Of a stretch of DNA of 64,000 nucleotides, positions 10,332 to 18,914 are shown piece by piece; the first letter of the stretch is position 1, and every line of letters begins with the position of its first letter. Source of the stretch: Alkaliphilus transvaalensis ATCC 700919 (GTDB lineage: Bacteria > Bacillota > Clostridia > Peptostreptococcales > Natronincolaceae); assembly GCF_000621485.1 (NCBI RefSeq), contig NZ_JHYF01000001.1, positions 417,069 to 481,068 of the forward strand. The letters run 5' to 3'. The position numbers and the translations under genes are program-made. The notes under the pieces are model-generated. The model saw only the letters and a list, made by a program, of their open reading frames with translations, ran no database searches and was not told where the DNA came from.

Positions 10332-11280
10332 ATTGATCCCATCTATTAATTCTGATACTAGAATTGCCATTATCGCCCATGTTAATCCAGACGGAGATAG
10401 TTTAGGTTCCATAATGGCTTTAGGTCTAGCTTTAATGAAAAGATCAAATCAGGTTAATATATTCTTAAATGATGAACTTCCAGGTAGATATTCTTTTCTA
10501 CCGGAGGTTCATCTACTTAAAAAATATCAATCTAATGAATTTGATGATTTTGACCTTTGCTTTGTTTTGGACTGTGGGGATGATCGTCGCTTTGGTGATA
10601 TAGATCTTTTAGTCAAAAGTAAAGAGGTCATTAATATAGACCATCATGTTAGTAATAACGGGTTTGGAGATATTAACTTTGTTAGAACTGATGCTTCTTC
10701 AACATGTGAAATTGTATATTCAATCATTACAGAAGAATTAGAAATTCAATTAGATGAAAAGATAGCCACATGTCTATATACAGGAATTGTTACGGATACA
10801 GGAAACTTTAGATACGAAAGTACAACTTCCTATACCCATAAAGTTGTAGCGGAATTATTAGATTTCGGTGTGAATATTCAAGAAATAACTTTTAATCTTT
10901 ATCAAAATAACAGTTTAAATAGCACTAAATTTCTTGGACATGTATTAAATCAAATGGAGATTTATTTCAATGGTAAGGTTGCCATCATTACAATTGATCA
11001 AGACTTACTTAAGGAATTTGACGTTAAGTACGAAGAAGTAGAGGGTATTATCAACTATGCTAGAGATATTGAAGGTGTGGAAGTAGCAGTGATCATTAAG
11101 GAAGCCACCACTGATGGAGAAATTAAAATTAGCTTTAGATCTAAAAAGAATTATGATGTAAATGAACTAGCTAAAGGGTTCGGCGGCGGCGGTCATAAAA
11201 GGGCTTCTGGAGCAACGACAAAAGGAACACTAACTGATGTGAAAGAATCACTATTAAATAAGCTAGAAAAGATGATATAA
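10324..11280 (+). CDS. nrnA: DHH-family bifunctional oligoribonuclease / pAp phosphatase NrnA
   Basis: A 318-residue DHH/DHHA1 phosphoesterase that degrades very short RNAs and 3',5'-adenosine bisphosphate in its family. Seen: the N-terminal [11 protein letters not shown] metal motif, CFVLDCGD, the NIDHHVSN signature, TDTGNFRY, and the C-terminal DHHA1 [13 protein letters not shown] at 10324 overlaps the rbfA stop by 8 bases and has GAGG at 10311-10314. A longer in-frame extension to 10237 would lie wholly within rbfA and is rejected. truB follows. Confidence 0.94.
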   Translation: MNKLIPSINSDTRIAIIAHVNPDGDSLGSIMALGLALMKRSNQVNIFLNDELPGRYSFLPEVHLLKKYQSNEFDDFDLCFVLDCGDDRRFGDIDLLVKSKEVINIDHHVSNNGFGDINFVRTDASSTCEIVYSIITEELEIQLDEKIATCLYTGIVTDTGNFRYESTTSYTHKVVAELLDFGVNIQEITFNLYQNNSLNSTKFLGHVLNQMEIYFNGKVAIITIDQDLLKEFDVKYEEVEGIINYARDIEGVEVAVIIKEATTDGEIKISFRSKKNYDVNELAKGFGGGGHKRASGATTKGTLTDVKESLLNKLEKMI

Positions 11281-11292
11281 GACGGTGATAAC

Positions 11293-12180
11293 TTGAATGG
11301 TATTATTAACATCTTAAAACCACCAGGAATGACCTCCCATGATGTGGTTTCACTGGTGAGAAGAAAAGCAAACATGAAAAAGGTAGGTCATACCGGTACG
11401 TTAGATCCCAACGCTGCTGGGGTGTTACCAATATGCTTAGGCCAAGGAACAAAAGTGTCACAATTTTTACTTGATAGTAATAAGAAATATCGTGCAGAAC
11501 TAACTTTAGGGATAGAAACTGACACACAGGATCGTTATGGGACAATTCTTTGTGAGAAAGCAGTGAGTAGCTCTAGGGAAGAAATAGCACAAGTCATTAT
11601 GGGCTTTGTTGGAGAGTATGATCAAATTCCTCCAATGTATTCTGCCCTTAAACGGGATGGTAAGAAACTTTATGAACTTGCCAGAGAAGGCATTGAAATA
11701 GAAAGAGAACCACGAAGAATTAAAATACATGATATAAATATTTTAAAGATTGAGGGAAATAAGGTACTTTTTGATGTGACTTGTTCGAAGGGAACTTATA
11801 TAAGAACCCTTTGTAAAGATATTGGAGATCAATTGGGCTGTGGAGGAATGATGTCCTTTCTTTTAAGGACTGCAACAGGCAATTTTCATTTATCTACAGC
11901 TATTACAATAGATGAATTAAAGGACCATGATCGTCTTGAAGAAGCCCTATATCCTGTTGACTATCCCTTAGATGAAATCCCGAAGGTAGTGGTTAAGTCA
12001 ACTGGTGCGAAGGCAGCCTTAAACGGCAATCGAGTATATTCGAAGGACTGGAAGGAAGGTCTTCAACTAGAGGAAGCGATGCAGGTAAGGGTTTATGTAG
12101 AGGATCGATTTATCGGTTTAGCCTTAATAAAAGTAGAAGGCCATTTTAGATATCTAAAATTTTTAAGGCTTTTTGTTTAA
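11293..12180 (+). CDS. truB: tRNA pseudouridine(55) synthase TruB
   Basis: TruB makes pseudouridine 55 in the T-loop of tRNAs; 295 residues. Family motifs: GIINILKPPGMTSHDVV at the N-terminus, GHTGTLDPNAAGVLPIC with the catalytic aspartate, and CSKGTYIRTLCKDIG. The start is TTG at 11293, which gives the usual N-terminus and has GGTGAT upstream. Gene order nrnA-truB-ribF is the common Firmicutes order. Its end overlaps the ribosome site region of ribF. Confidence 0.96.
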   Translation: MNGIINILKPPGMTSHDVVSLVRRKANMKKVGHTGTLDPNAAGVLPICLGQGTKVSQFLLDSNKKYRAELTLGIETDTQDRYGTILCEKAVSSSREEIAQVIMGFVGEYDQIPPMYSALKRDGKKLYELAREGIEIEREPRRIKIHDINILKIEGNKVLFDVTCSKGTYIRTLCKDIGDQLGCGGMMSFLLRTATGNFHLSTAITIDELKDHDRLEEALYPVDYPLDEIPKVVVKSTGAKAALNGNRVYSKDWKEGLQLEEAMQVRVYVEDRFIGLALIKVEGHFRYLKFLRLFV

Positions 12181-12193
12181 AAGGGGAGTCTAT

Positions 12194-13135
12194 ATGATAA
12201 TAGTAAATGAAGTGAAACAATTAGATATAAAGGTTCCTAGAGGCGTTGCTCTAGGTAATTTTGATGGGCTTCATATTGGACATCAAGAACTTATTCACAT
12301 GCTCTTAAATAAATCAAAGGAACTAGAACTGGAATCATGTGTCTATACCTTTAAAAATCATACCAATAGTCTCATTAAGCATCGTGAACTGCCGCCACAA
12401 ATTACCCATCAAAATGTAAAGATTGAGCTATTTAAAGCCCTTGAAATCGATTCGTTAGTTTTAGCAGAATTTAATGAAGCAATTATGGGTTTAAGTCCTG
12501 AAGAATTTGTCAAAAATATCCTAGTAGATTCGTTAAATTGTAAATTTGCTGTTGTTGGATTTGATTATCGTTTTGGTAAAAAAGCTCAGGGGGATGCTGT
12601 GGCTTTAGTAGAGTTTGGTAAGAAATATGGTTTTTCTGTTGCTGTGATTGATCCAGTCACTTTGGATGATGAAAAGGTAAGTAGTACCAATGTACGAAAG
12701 TATATTAGCGAGGGTAATATGGAAAAGGCTAAAGCATTTTTAGGTAGACCCTTCTCCATCACTAGCAAAGTAATCCATGGAATGGGTAGAGGGAAGCATT
12801 TAGGATATCCTACTGCTAATATCCTTGTAGAATCCCATCAGTTAATTCCATTGGATGGTGTTTACGCTACTTTAGTAACGATTAACAATGAAAGCTATAT
12901 GGGGGCTACTTGTATAGGAACAAACCCAACCTTTGACGGTAAAAGTATTTCTGTTGAAACCTTCATACTAGATTATGAAGGAAGTTTATATGATCAGTTT
13001 ATAGAGGTACAGTTTATGAAAAGATTAAGGGATAATATTCGATTTGATGGAATAGATGCCTTAATAGATCAAATGATGAAGGATGTAGAAATAGCAAAAA
13101 CATATTTACAACCTTTCCATAATATGATAAGATAA
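12194..13135 (+). CDS. ribF: bifunctional riboflavin kinase / FAD synthetase
   Basis: RibF converts riboflavin to FMN and then to FAD; 313 residues. The N-terminal FAD synthetase domain has GNFDGLHIGHQELI (a nucleotidyltransferase HxGH-type motif) and SSTNVRKYI. The C-terminal kinase domain has HGMGRGKHLGYPTANI and the GVYAT segment. ATG at 12194 follows AAAGGGGAG. An upstream TTG at 12173 overlaps truB and precedes the ribosome site. It is the last gene before the rpsO leader. Confidence 0.95.
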   Translation: MIIVNEVKQLDIKVPRGVALGNFDGLHIGHQELIHMLLNKSKELELESCVYTFKNHTNSLIKHRELPPQITHQNVKIELFKALEIDSLVLAEFNEAIMGLSPEEFVKNILVDSLNCKFAVVGFDYRFGKKAQGDAVALVEFGKKYGFSVAVIDPVTLDDEKVSSTNVRKYISEGNMEKAKAFLGRPFSITSKVIHGMGRGKHLGYPTANILVESHQLIPLDGVYATLVTINNESYMGATCIGTNPTFDGKSISVETFILDYEGSLYDQFIEVQFMKRLRDNIRFDGIDALIDQMMKDVEIAKTYLQPFHNMIR

Positions 13136-13189
13136 ATAGGTTGAATGAACCTATTCTCAGTAATTTGAGTCACCGACGGTTACTTAGAG
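13135..13189 (+). promoter_or_regulatory. rpsO leader with two hairpins, probable S15 autoregulatory site
   Basis: A perfect 8-base hairpin (AATAGGTT 13135-13142 with AACCTATT 13148-13155) is followed at once by a second stem (CTCAGTAA 13156-13163 with TTACT..GAG 13180-13189, one two-base bulge). They lie between ribF and the rpsO ribosome site. S15 represses its own mRNA through leader structures in several bacteria. That this is such a site is inference from position and structure. Confidence 0.5.
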
Positions 13190-13220
13190 TATGGGGATAT
13201 AAATTGAGGAGGTGAAACCA

Positions 13221-13475
13221 ATGAACAAAAAAGACGTAATCGAAGCACATAAGACTCATGAAAATGATACTGGTTCTCCAGAGGTGCAAATCGCCCTTTT
13301 AACTAGCAGAATCAATCATTTAAATGACCACTTAAAGACCCACAAGAAGGATTATCATTCAAGAAGAGGTCTATTAAAGATGGTTGGTCAAAGAAGAAAT
13401 CTTCTTAACTACGTAAAGAACAAAGATATCAATCGTTACAGAGAGATCATCGAAAAATTAGGCTTAAGAAAATAA
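13221..13475 (+). CDS. rpsO: 30S ribosomal protein S15
   Basis: S15 binds 16S rRNA in the platform of the small subunit. The protein is 84 residues, slightly shorter than the usual 87-89 at its N-terminus, and carries the full signature [47 protein letters not shown] (residues about 12-60). ATG at 13221 has a very strong TGAGGAGGTG at ideal spacing. A GTG at 13212 lies inside that ribosome site. A terminator hairpin follows. Confidence 0.97.
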   Translation: MNKKDVIEAHKTHENDTGSPEVQIALLTSRINHLNDHLKTHKKDYHSRRGLLKMVGQRRNLLNYVKNKDINRYREIIEKLGLRK

Positions 13476-13478
13476 TGA

Positions 13479-13516
13479 AGAGCGGGTATAACCCGCTCTA
13501 TTATTTAGCCTTTTTG
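13479..13516 (+). terminator. terminator after rpsO
   Basis: Arms AGAGCGGGT (13479-13487) and ACCCGCTCT (13491-13499) pair perfectly over 9 bases with a 3-base loop. A loose T-rich tail ends in TTTTT. Confidence 0.7.
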
Positions 13517-13647
13517 TGGTAAATGTTGGATGGTAGTTTTTTACCATTGACTTTTTTCGATTTTGTAGAGGAATTTAATCTATAAATAAAGGAAATAATA
13601 GTGATTACATAGAATTATATCTATAACATGAAAGGAGGATTTATTCT

Positions 13648-15765
13648 ATGGTAAAGACGTTTCAAATGGAATTAGCTGGCAGACCATTAGTGGTAGAAGT
13701 GGGTAAAGTAGCAGAGCAATCCCACGGAGCTTGTCTAATTAAATATGGAGAAACGGTTGTACTTGTTTCAGCAACCGCATCTAAAGCTCCAAGGGAAGGG
13801 ATTGATTTCTTCCCATTAAGTTGTGATTATGAAGAAAAATCCTATGCAGTAGGTAAAATCCCAGGAGGATTTATTAAAAGAGAAGGTAGGCCAAGTGAAA
13901 AGGCAGTTTTGACTTCAAGACTAATAGATAGACCAATAAGACCACTTTTCCCTAAGGGTTACTATAATGATGTACAAGTTATTGCTACTGTACTATCAGT
14001 TGATCAAAATTGTACACCAGATATTACTGCTATGATCGGATCTTCCGTTGCCCTATCAATTTCTCATATCCCATTCCAAGGGCCAACTGGCTCTGTTTGT
14101 GTAGGAATGCAAAACGGACAGTTTATTATTAACCCCACAACAGAACAAAGGGAAAATAATGATCTTAACTTAATCGTTTCTGGTACAAAAGATGCTATCA
14201 TGATGATTGAAGCAGGTGCTAATGAATTATCAGAAGAGCAAATTACAGATGCAATTATGTATGGACATGATGAAATTAAGAAGATTGTTGCTTTTATTGA
14301 AGAAATTCAAGCTGAAATTGGGAAACCAAAGGAAGAAATTGTGCCTAAGGTGACCAATGAAGAACTTACTCAAGAGGTAAGGGCTTATGCTACTGAGAAA
14401 ATGATTAATGCCATTAAAACCTTTGACAAACAAGAAAGAATTGAAAATATGGATAAGGTTAAGGAAGAGACCCTTGAATATTTTGCTGAAAAATATGAAG
14501 ATAACTTAAAAGAAGTTAGCGAAGTTTTAAGCAAAATTATTAAAGAAGAAATCCGTAGCATGATTGTAAATGAAGGCATTCGTCCAGATGATCGTAAGTT
14601 AAACGAGATTCGACCAATTAATTGTGAAGTTGGTTTATTGCCAAGAACCCACGGGTCTGGATTATTTACTAGAGGACAAACTCAAGTATTAACTGTAGCT
14701 ACTTTAGGCGCCCTAGGTGATGTTCAAATTCTTGATGGTCTTGGTGAAGAAGAAGAGAAAAGATATATGCATCACTATAACTTCCCTCCCTACAGTACAG
14801 GTGAGACTAGATTTTTAAGGGGACCAGGAAGAAGAGAAATTGGACATGGTTCTTTAGCAGAGAGGGCCTTAGAGCCGATGATCCCAACTAAAGAAGATTT
14901 CCCCTATGCTATTCGTCTTGTTTCGGAGGTTCTAAGCTCCAACGGTTCAAGTTCGATGGGTAGTGTATGTGGTAGTACTTTATCCTTATTAGATGCTGGA
15001 GTACCTTTAAAGAAAATGGTAGCAGGTATTGCTATGGGTCTTGTTAAAGAAGAAGATAAAGTAGCTGTTTTATCAGACATTCAGGGGATGGAAGACTTCT
15101 TAGGTGATATGGACTTTAAAGTAGCTGGTACAGATGACGGAATAACAGCTATTCAAATGGATATAAAAATCGGTGGTATCGATCGAGAGATTCTACAAAC
15201 AGCTTTAGAACAAGCTAGGTTAGGAAGACTTCATATTCTTGGTAAGATGAGAGAAGCTATTACTGAGCCAAGACCTGAGTTATCACCATATGCACCTAAA
15301 ATAGTAAAAATGACAATTAATCCAGATAAAATTAGAGATGTTATTGGAACAGGTGGTAAGGTAATAAACAAGATTATTGATGAAACTGGTGTAAAAATTG
15401 ACATCGAAAATGATGGTACAATATTCATTGCTGCTCCAGACCAAGAGTCAGGTAAAAAAGCAATTGAAATGATTGAAAACATTGTGCGTGAACCTGAAAT
15501 TGGACAAGTGTATCAAGGTAAAGTAGTGAAAATCATGAATTTTGGTGCTTTTGTTGAGATTTTACCTGGTAAAGAAGGGTTAGTTCATATTTCTAATTTA
15601 GCCCATGAAAGAGTAAACAAGGTAGAAGATGTTGTTTCTCAAGGTGACATTATTGAAGTTAAGCTAATGGAAATAGACCAACAAGGAAAAATTAATTTAT
15701 CTCGTAAAGCGGTTTTACCAAAACCAGAGCCAACAACTAATAACAACAATTCTGAAAAAGCATAA
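13648..15765 (+). CDS. pnp: polyribonucleotide nucleotidyltransferase (PNPase)
   Basis: PNPase degrades RNA 3' to 5' phosphorolytically. At 705 residues it has two RNase PH-like domains (first about 1-210, second about 310-540 with [23 protein letters not shown]), a helical linker, a KH domain ([14 protein letters not shown] near 565) and a C-terminal S1 domain ([26 protein letters not shown] near 625). AAAGGAGG precedes the ATG. It follows rpsO as usual and is closed by a terminator. In Bacillus the next gene is ylxY; here an accessory island intervenes. Confidence 0.98.
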   Translation: MVKTFQMELAGRPLVVEVGKVAEQSHGACLIKYGETVVLVSATASKAPREGIDFFPLSCDYEEKSYAVGKIPGGFIKREGRPSEKAVLTSRLIDRPIRPLFPKGYYNDVQVIATVLSVDQNCTPDITAMIGSSVALSISHIPFQGPTGSVCVGMQNGQFIINPTTEQRENNDLNLIVSGTKDAIMMIEAGANELSEEQITDAIMYGHDEIKKIVAFIEEIQAEIGKPKEEIVPKVTNEELTQEVRAYATEKMINAIKTFDKQERIENMDKVKEETLEYFAEKYEDNLKEVSEVLSKIIKEEIRSMIVNEGIRPDDRKLNEIRPINCEVGLLPRTHGSGLFTRGQTQVLTVATLGALGDVQILDGLGEEEEKRYMHHYNFPPYSTGETRFLRGPGRREIGHGSLAERALEPMIPTKEDFPYAIRLVSEVLSSNGSSSMGSVCGSTLSLLDAGVPLKKMVAGIAMGLVKEEDKVAVLSDIQGMEDFLGDMDFKVAGTDDGITAIQMDIKIGGIDREILQTALEQARLGRLHILGKMREAITEPRPELSPYAPKIVKMTINPDKIRDVIGTGGKVINKIIDETGVKIDIENDGTIFIAAPDQESGKKAIEMIENIVREPEIGQVYQGKVVKIMNFGAFVEILPGKEGLVHISNLAHERVNKVEDVVSQGDIIEVKLMEIDQQGKINLSRKAVLPKPEPTTNNNNSEKA

Positions 15766-15799
15766 ACCAAAAAAGGTTTATGTTTTTTATTTTTTTATT
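15761..15799 (+). terminator. terminator after pnp
   Basis: CATAAACC (15761-15768) pairs with GGTTTATG (15775-15782) over 8 bases and is followed by a long T-rich run. The stem begins in the last codons of pnp. Confidence 0.85.
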
Positions 15800-15904
15800 T
15801 TTTAGTGATAACCTATTGGTTAATAGCAAAATATTTGTTAAAATATGTATATTGATATAATGAGATTTGTAGTGTTAAATCAAATTTAAAGTTAAGGAGG
15901 ACAT

Positions 15905-16456
15905 ATGAATCAACTATTATATGCAAGTATTGCTTTAATCATTAACTCAGTTGTCGGGTACTGCCTCTACAAAGGCAAGTACAAGATAGAGACCCTTTAT
16001 TTTCCTCTCTTTATTGTATTATTCGGTAATATCAATATCATATCTTCTATTTACTATATTGATCTGTCGACATTCATTGCTGCAATAATTATAACTAACT
16101 TATTTGTATTATTGCTATATTTGATTGCTGGGTTATCAATTGGTTTAGCTGTTGAAGCTGATAAAGTAGATGAAGCTTTAAGTAGCCAAGATTTTTTTAA
16201 AAATGCTGATATAAAGATTGGTAAATACAAAAAAGAATATATACTTCCAGAGGGGGCTAAGGTCAGCCTTTCAGGAAAAAAGAATGCCACAGTGACCATT
16301 ACTTCTAAGTTAAGTATAAAGGGAATCATGAAGGTTAGAGAAGAACTCTTGCCTATACTTACTGAACTAGATGGCAGAAAAGTGTCGACAAAGGAGAGTA
16401 TCCAGGTTGGCATTTTAGGCTTGAGTTTACTTGTTTTTTACTATTTTATGTCATAG
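15905..16456 (+). CDS. membrane protein of unknown function
   Basis: Not recognised. The 183 residues contain three hydrophobic segments in the first 80 (about 3-22, 30-47 and 55-78), then a mixed charged and beta-prone soluble stretch (about 85-160, with KVSLSGKKNATVTITSK), then a final hydrophobic helix near the C-terminus (LGLSLLVFYYF). The soluble part probably faces one side of the membrane between anchors. TAAGGAGG lies at proper distance before the ATG. It is a single-gene unit between the pnp terminator and a very strong terminator, and is the first gene of the accessory island. Confidence 0.7.
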   Translation: MNQLLYASIALIINSVVGYCLYKGKYKIETLYFPLFIVLFGNINIISSIYYIDLSTFIAAIIITNLFVLLLYLIAGLSIGLAVEADKVDEALSSQDFFKNADIKIGKYKKEYILPEGAKVSLSGKKNATVTITSKLSIKGIMKVREELLPILTELDGRKVSTKESIQVGILGLSLLVFYYFMS

Positions 16457-16511
16457 TTATCTCATAGTTATGTCATAGGAAAAATTTATAAACTGACACT
16501 ATTAAGTAATT

Positions 16512-16559
16512 ATACAAAATCCCATTCCTTTGTTAGGTATATGGGATTTTGTATTTTTA
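16512..16559 (+). terminator. strong terminator after the 15905 gene
   Basis: A perfect 14-base stem (16512-16525 with 16541-16554) with a 15-base loop, followed by a T-rich tail. Confidence 0.85.
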
Positions 16560-16850
16560 TGATATCAGTAGTAATTGAGGTATGCTATCATATAAGATTG
16601 TTAAGACAGTGATTAACTGTAATAGAGCTGTATAAACTAGAATAATGGCAGAATACCAGAACCATACCCTTTGTTTTGACATAGGTCAAAAGTACTAAAA
16701 GTTAGAAAGGAAAATTAATATATAAATCTTGATTGGGAAAATAAGTGATTAATGGTAAAATAATATTATTAGATGATAAAAATTATAAGGGTTTCTGAAT
16801 AATGAATATACAATGTCTATTATAATTATTAAACTGGTAGGGGGATACAT
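16560..16850 (+). other. intergenic region before the toxin locus, with operator-like palindrome
   Basis: AT-rich, no gene seen. It holds a perfect inverted repeat TTTTGAC-ATAG-GTCAAAA at 16674-16691, which resembles a protein binding site, and a TATAAT at 16821-16826 close to the next gene without a clear -35 box. The ribosome site GGTAGGGGG ends just before the ATG at 16851. Confidence 0.45.
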
Positions 16851-17555
16851 ATGAATACGGATAAAGATAAAGAGAAAGATACATCGGCAAACAGTCTAAA
16901 AAGAGAAATAGATATGGAAGAAATAGAAGTGAAAGAATCATCCTTCGAAAATTTAGAATTGAATAATAATAATCAAAGTTTTTTCTTAGAGGATGAAGAA
17001 TTATCTAAATTAATAAATAACTTTTATGATAAATCAGAAGAAATTGATCAAGCGTTATTCATATGTTTTTTAAAGTCTAATGCAGAGGTAACTTCTTTTG
17101 AAGAAAATTTCATATTTCTTGCTGATGAAGGTTCTATAGAAGAAGAAATGGAAACTACATTAGAAAAATTAACTGTTTTGATAAATTCAAGATTAGAACA
17201 AAATAGAAAACAAACAACAATAAAAATAGAAAGCATAAACACCATCGAAGAGGTAGATATTGAAGGAGAAGTAACTCAACTGGCAGAGACTTTAAGTTGT
17301 GGTGTTCATCAAATAATAGAAGAAATTTATAATAGTGTTGAGACGATTTTAGTTGGGACTCATCTCTTAGTAGCTTCAGAAGTCTATCCTATATTGGATG
17401 ATTTTATGATTAGACTCTCAAAGAAGATAGAAGCGTTAATGGATGTAGAAAGTAGTAAAATATCTGAAAAAATTGAAGAAGAACAAAATAGACTGCTGGA
17501 TATTTATCTGGGAATTTCAGAAATTAAATTTGAGGCTGAATTATTTAATCAATAA
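16851..17555 (+). CDS. acidic helical protein of unknown function in the toxin locus
   Basis: Not recognised. The 234 residues have no signal peptide or membrane helix. The first 40 are charged and asparagine-rich, probably disordered. The rest looks alpha-helical with coiled-coil-like glutamate/leucine spacing (LEKLTVLINSRLEQNRK, KISEKIEEEQNRLLDIYLGI). It is strongly acidic. It ends 29 bases before the first lipoprotein gene of the toxin locus and is likely co-transcribed with it. By position it could be a chaperone or targeting partner for the secreted toxin, as small helical partners are in type VII systems. That role is inference. Confidence 0.65.
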   Translation: MNTDKDKEKDTSANSLKREIDMEEIEVKESSFENLELNNNNQSFFLEDEELSKLINNFYDKSEEIDQALFICFLKSNAEVTSFEENFIFLADEGSIEEEMETTLEKLTVLINSRLEQNRKQTTIKIESINTIEEVDIEGEVTQLAETLSCGVHQIIEEIYNSVETILVGTHLLVASEVYPILDDFMIRLSKKIEALMDVESSKISEKIEEEQNRLLDIYLGISEIKFEAELFNQ

Positions 17556-17584
17556 TGAGATTATGAAATTAGAGGAGAGACAAA

Positions 17585-18307
17585 ATGAACTACACCAAGA
17601 GAATGATTTTAATCGGATTAACCCTAGTGATACTAATAGGGGTGAGTGGCTGTACGAAAAAGAAAAACAGATATACCCCAGAGGGAATAAAAGAAATGAT
17701 GTTGGCTTATTTAGAAGAAAAATATGATGAAGAATTTGTACCAATTTCACTAACAATGGAAAACTGGGCATATAAATATGACTCCTTAAGGGTTTACCCT
17801 AAAAATGGGAATAGGGAAGATTTTTTTGAAGTACAAGGTTTTAGAATGGATGATGGGACTTATGAAATGATGGATGGCTATTTTAAGTATATTATAAAAG
17901 ATGCCTATGAAGTACAGATAAGAGAATATGTATCAGAGTATTATGATGATATTAAGATATTTACCCGTATTTCTGGTTCTGGGGTATATGATGATAGACT
18001 AAATAAGTCCACTAAATTAAGTGAGGTATATGATATAGACCCTAGTTATCTACCAGCGATAGATATCTTTGTTAAAGAAGATACAACTCAAGAAATAGAA
18101 GCGTCAGAAATATTAAGGGACGTAGGCAATAGGTTGATAGAGGATAAGTTACCTGCAATGCTAGTTTTATATATAGTGTACGAAGATAAATTTCCAGAAG
18201 CAGACTTAAGTTTCTTAAAATTACACCACACAGAATTTCCGAAATACGTTATAGAAGAGAGGATGTTAACAATTGGTAGAAAATTAGAGATATTTGAGGA
18301 GAGATAA
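17585..18307 (+). CDS. lipoprotein, candidate immunity protein to lipase toxin (copy 1)
   Basis: A 240-residue protein with a type II signal peptide: positively charged start, hydrophobic helix and lipobox VSGC, giving a lipidated cysteine at residue 23 and an outer-face membrane anchor. The mature part is acidic and mixed alpha/beta, with no enzyme motif seen. It is close to 90% identical to the lipoprotein at 18915. AGAGGAGA precedes the ATG. It ends two bases before a truncated copy of the lipase toxin. Lipoprotein immunity proteins (TilA type) neutralise type VII-secreted lipase toxins outside the membrane, so immunity is the best guess. Confidence 0.75.
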   Translation: MNYTKRMILIGLTLVILIGVSGCTKKKNRYTPEGIKEMMLAYLEEKYDEEFVPISLTMENWAYKYDSLRVYPKNGNREDFFEVQGFRMDDGTYEMMDGYFKYIIKDAYEVQIREYVSEYYDDIKIFTRISGSGVYDDRLNKSTKLSEVYDIDPSYLPAIDIFVKEDTTQEIEASEILRDVGNRLIEDKLPAMLVLYIVYEDKFPEADLSFLKLHHTEFPKYVIEERMLTIGRKLEIFEER

Positions 18308-18309
18308 AT

Positions 18310-18615
18310 ATGTCAAATTTAACTGATGATCAATTAATCTTACTCGACAGTTTAATTTATTTAAATACGATGGAAGAATATGATCTGGAACCGATTTCGG
18401 AGTTTGTTAACGAATTATTATACGAAGAAGGTTTAGCCCTAAGTGAAGACCCAGACAATCTAAGTCACTACCCAGCTGAAATGATAAAAGGGGAATGGAT
18501 ACAAATATTAAAGGCAATTGAACAGGACCCACGATTGATGAATTTGACCATTACAGAAGCAGTCACCCGTGAGAAGGGGATGAGGGTTGAGACTATATAT
18601 CATGAGATTTCTTAA
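18310..18615 (+). pseudogene. truncated lipase toxin, N-terminal remnant only
   Basis: The first 92 residues match the start of the intact 686-residue toxin at 19640 at all but about nine positions. DNA similarity then ends abruptly near 18586, just after a shared GAGAAGGGGATGAGGG, and only nine unrelated residues follow before the stop. The break comes before the oxyanion/FRGTG segment and the GHSKGG nucleophile motif, so no catalytic activity is possible. It is probably debris of a duplication that kept the neighbouring immunity gene. It could still be translated, because its ribosome site AGGAGAG is intact. Confidence 0.8.
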
Positions 18616-18914
18616 GTTAAAAAGAGGAATCCAACCTTTTCCATAGAACTTTATAACCAATAGAGGACAGTTCTACTTTTAATCTAATTATTATAAAAGA
18701 ACTTTACGCAATAAGTTTCAACATAAGCAGATAACCAATTTAATGAATTAAATTGTGTAAGTCCTTTAATTTCTTTACCTAAAGGCATCCTTTGTATCTT
18801 TCGAAGGAAGATTTTGTTAAATAGATAAAGAAATAGATCCTTAACCAAAGATAGATGATAATAAATTATAGAGATTATATATTATAAAAATATATTAGCT
18901 AGAGGGGGAACACA
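18616..18914 (+). other. intergenic region between the two toxin-locus copies, carries repeat A copy 1
   Basis: No gene seen. The middle (18691-18820) is a copy of a structured repeat also found at 42721-42850. The final 15 bases hold TAGAGGGGGAACAC, the ribosome site of the second lipoprotein gene. Confidence 0.5.
18691..18820 (+). repeat. dispersed structured repeat A, copy 1 (possible small RNA or leader)
   Basis: Shares a near-identical 5' block (18691-18736, with TTTACG, AAGTTTCAACATAAG and AGATAACCA) and a 3' block around 18794-18810 with 42721-42850. Between the blocks the sequence differs but the length is almost the same (about 60 and 58 bases). Both copies can form AACTT/AAGTT near the 5' end and a 3' hairpin CTTYC-GAA-GGAAG, where C or U keeps pairing with G. 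This copy also has a 9-base hairpin CAATTTAAT/ATTAAATTG. RNA function is inference. Confidence 0.6.

Noticed and set aside
13546..13580. TTGACT as -35 box of a pnp promoter
   Set aside because: No -10 box lies at acceptable spacing; the nearest TTTAAT is about 21 bases away.
17473..17727. 84-residue plus-strand frame overlapping the acidic protein and lipoprotein 1
   Set aside because: Out-of-frame shadow of two better supported genes, without its own ribosome site.
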